The translations under genes were made by a program, and so were the position numbers. Of a DNA stretch of 64,000 nt, positions 55,956 through 64,000 are shown in pieces. Under the pieces are notes generated by a model that made no database searches, had not been told where the DNA came from, and saw only the letters and a program-made list of their open reading frames with translations. The stretch is taken from assembly GCA_026413225.1 (NCBI GenBank), contig JAPMTP010000044.1, positions 124,001 through 188,000 of the forward strand, read 5' to 3'. Origin of the DNA: Otis tarda. Its lineage: Eukaryota; Chordata; Aves; Otidiformes; Otididae. Every line of letters begins with the position of its first letter. The first letter of the stretch is position 1.

Positions 55956-56067
55956 TTAACAACTCAATACAGACAATCTGGCTCACAAAAAAAAAAAAAA
56001 AAAAAAAAAAAAAGATATTCAGATTCAGTAGAGGCCTACATGATCCCATTTGATATTGTAGTAAAAT

Positions 56068-56747
56068 AAGGTCCGGAGTACCAAAAAGGGCTATAGGAGG
56101 ACCATGTTATTTTGGAAAATTAATAATGTTTGCTCCACCTATGAGAACCTTACGGAATCATACTCGAGCAAGAAGATCGCTAAAAGTATTGACTCCCCAT
56201 TGTGACAGCAATTTAACCCTGTTGGGTACAGCTGAGCTGATAGCATTATCTTTATTTGTTCCTTGGGCAGCAACTGCAAAAACTTTAGCTAACTTAAATA
56301 AATTAGCTTGTTGGGCACAAAAGCAAACGAATTTAACCTCTAGCATGTTATCAGGATTATTAGAAGACATGGATAGTATGCGTCATGATATTTTTGCAGA
56401 ATCTAGCAGCCATTGATTTTTTGTTTTTAGCGCATGGACATGGATGTGAAGATTTTGAAGGTATGTGTTGCATGAATGTTTCTGATCACTCTAAGTCGAT
56501 ACGCTATCAGTTGGCAGAGTTATGATGCAACATGCATGCAATACAGGTGGAAAGCAGGTTAACAGACTGGTTGAAATCCGTGGGGGTCACAGGCTGGCTA
56601 AAAGATTTGATAGTTTATGGGTTGGTATTATTGAAGGGTTTGCTGTTGACACTAATGATTTTGGGGTGTATTTTAAAATGCTTTGTGAAAGCTATGGAAC
56701 GTATGATGAAAGTGGGTCTGGATTGTTCAAAACAAAAAAGGGGGATT
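56068..56747 (+). pseudogene. Envelope remnant env-b, copy 2
   Basis: Same as 50,859-51,536. The cleavage site RARR is at about 56,167-56,178, the first frame runs to 56,416, the T-run frameshift is shared, the CX6CC segment CEDFEGMCC and the TGA before CNMHAIQ are shared, and the membrane span is present. An extra G in the polypurine tract moves the terminal frame, so its end inside LTR 3 differs (56,779 or 56,801). Confidence 0.82.
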
Positions 56748-57234
56748 TGTTGGATACCTGGAGTATCAGGGGCACTTAGTGAACAATCCAGACCGAATTG
56801 AATTGTTATGTCTGTGAGCAGCAGGCCTCAAGGACATCACTGAAGCCGCCTGTGAGAAAGTACTGAAGCTGCCTGTAAGAAAGTACTGAAGCCACCTGTG
56901 AGAAAATAATGAGGCCGCCTGTGAGAAAGTAATGAAGCTTCCTGTGAGAAAGTAAACGAAGCAACCTTGAGAAGAAGGAAAACAGCTGGCATACGTGACT
57001 GGGGGCTCAACGTGAAGCAGGGTGCAGGTGGAGAGAGCCGTGTGCGTGAACAAAGAGACTTAACGAATCATATTTTAGCTAAGAGCGCGTGCATGATATA
57101 GTTAGCCAATTAGTAGAGAGCTTGCGCATGATACGGAATTAGAAGGGCAATATTAACCGGTATGTATCAACAATAAAGTGGCATTTGCTTGATCATATTG
57201 GTCGTCAGCAGTGTCCGTTACTTCCACGTCAACA
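56748..57234 (+). repeat. ERV LTR 3 (3' outer), 487 bp
   Basis: TGTTGG to ACGTCAACA. Five 23-bp U3 repeats, AATAAA at 57,172-57,177. The TATA-like box is altered to GGCAATATTAACC. It is followed directly by the right GTTTAC target copy. Confidence 0.95.
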
Positions 57235-63674
<6,440 letters not shown>

Positions 63675-63995
63675 CCCAGCAAACGACCCCCACATCCTCT
63701 GCAATCCCTGCCGCCAGTGCGCTCTCGGGCAGGGAGGTGTTGCAGAGGCTCAGGTTGGCCTCGTGCCCTGCACACCACACTCCTCACAGCCGCACAGGAC
63801 CGGTCCCTCTCTGAGCCTTTGGGGGGTTGTAGGCTTTTTCTGCCTCTCCGCACTGCAGCTGGCGGCACACCACGCTGGCCTCCTGTGCATCCCACTTGTC
63901 ATCCAGGACTCTGCCCCACGTCCCGCGTTGGAAGATCTCCACTCGCCCGTTGCACCGGCTCCCTCTGCCCACCAACCGCAGCGACATGGAGGCAG
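63675..63995 (-). pseudogene. SRCR domain exon with an in-frame stop
   Basis: A 321-bp (107-codon) phase-1 exon directly upstream of the previous one. The acceptor is cut by the window edge (CCCAG visible); the donor is TGCTGGG|GTGAGT. It reads SLRLVGRGSRCNGRVEIFQR, then GRVLDDKWDAQEASVVCRQL, then NPPKAQRGTGPVRL, and a TGA at 63,786-63,784. It continues in the same frame GVWCAGHEANLSLCNTSLPE to AEDVGVVCWG. Only six of the eight group B cysteines are present: the second (GTVC is GRVL here) and the seventh are missing, and these two normally pair. The stop could be a C-to-T change in a CGA codon, a real null allele or a base error. If real, it would end the protein in this domain. Confidence 0.8.
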
Positions 63996-64000
63996 CTGGG

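Larger units (their letters stand above)
45907..57234 (+). mobile_element. Tandemly duplicated defective betaretrovirus-like ERV
   Basis: Three LTRs (45,907-46,836, 51,537-52,023, 56,748-57,234) enclose two internal regions (46,837-51,536, about 4.70 kb; 52,024-56,747, about 4.72 kb) that are nearly identical and share the middle LTR. LTRs start TGTTGG and end TCAACA. Each internal region opens with a tRNA-Lys-type primer site, then damaged gag, no protease or reverse transcriptase, an integrase scrap, and fragments of envelope transmembrane genes. Betaretroviral affinity rests on the primer site, the 6-bp target duplication, and the gag capsid with the major homology region IRQGPTEPYGKF. Nothing here is intact: every gene has stops or frameshifts in both copies. 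The tandem form most simply arose by unequal recombination between LTRs of sister or homologous proviruses after one insertion. Confidence 0.92.

Overview
The window looks like avian nuclear DNA. The evidence is a CR1 LINE with ORF1 and an endonuclease/reverse-transcriptase ORF2 and an (ATTCTATG)n 3' tail, a betaretrovirus-like endogenous retrovirus (ERV), and compact 315-321 bp phase-1 exons coding SRCR domains. The species cannot be named from sequence alone. There are no prokaryotic features.

Layout. (1) 1-39,475 is an uninterrupted satellite of about 190-191 bp monomers (family A, roughly 207 copies). Parts are organised into multi-monomer higher-order repeats: 7-monomer blocks 4.01 kb apart at 5.3-10.7 kb, a 33/34-monomer unit of 6.29-6.48 kb repeated three times between 12.8 and 31.8 kb, and a 14-monomer, 2.67 kb tandem duplication at 29.2-34.5 kb. 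(2) 39,476-43,675 is a near full-length sense CR1 inserted in the satellite, with frameshifts in both ORFs. (3) 43,676-45,906 is satellite again; at about 43,965 it changes from family A to a more diverged family B. (4) 45,907-57,234 is a defective ERV in tandem form, LTR-internal-LTR-internal-LTR, flanked by a 6-bp target-site duplication (GTTTAC). The first LTR carries a 5'-truncated antisense CR1. (5) 57,235-63,220 is family B satellite. (6) 63,221-64,000 holds two minus-strand SRCR exons separated by an 87-bp intron; the upstream exon has an in-frame TGA.

How it fits together. The satellite grew by unequal exchange, which is freshest in the core (12-34 kb) and oldest at the gene-proximal edge. 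The transposons then landed in it: CR1 near the A/B junction, the ERV in family B, and a second CR1 inside the ERV's first LTR. The ERV internal region is a mosaic: betaretroviral gag with a tRNA-Lys-type primer site, no pro and almost no pol, a GC-rich segment of unknown origin, an integrase scrap, and pieces of at least two CX6CC-type envelope transmembrane genes. The satellite stops 52 bp from the splice donor of an SRCR exon, so the array either fills an intron of that gene or has truncated it. I found no intact protein-coding gene except possibly the 63,273-63,587 SRCR exon.
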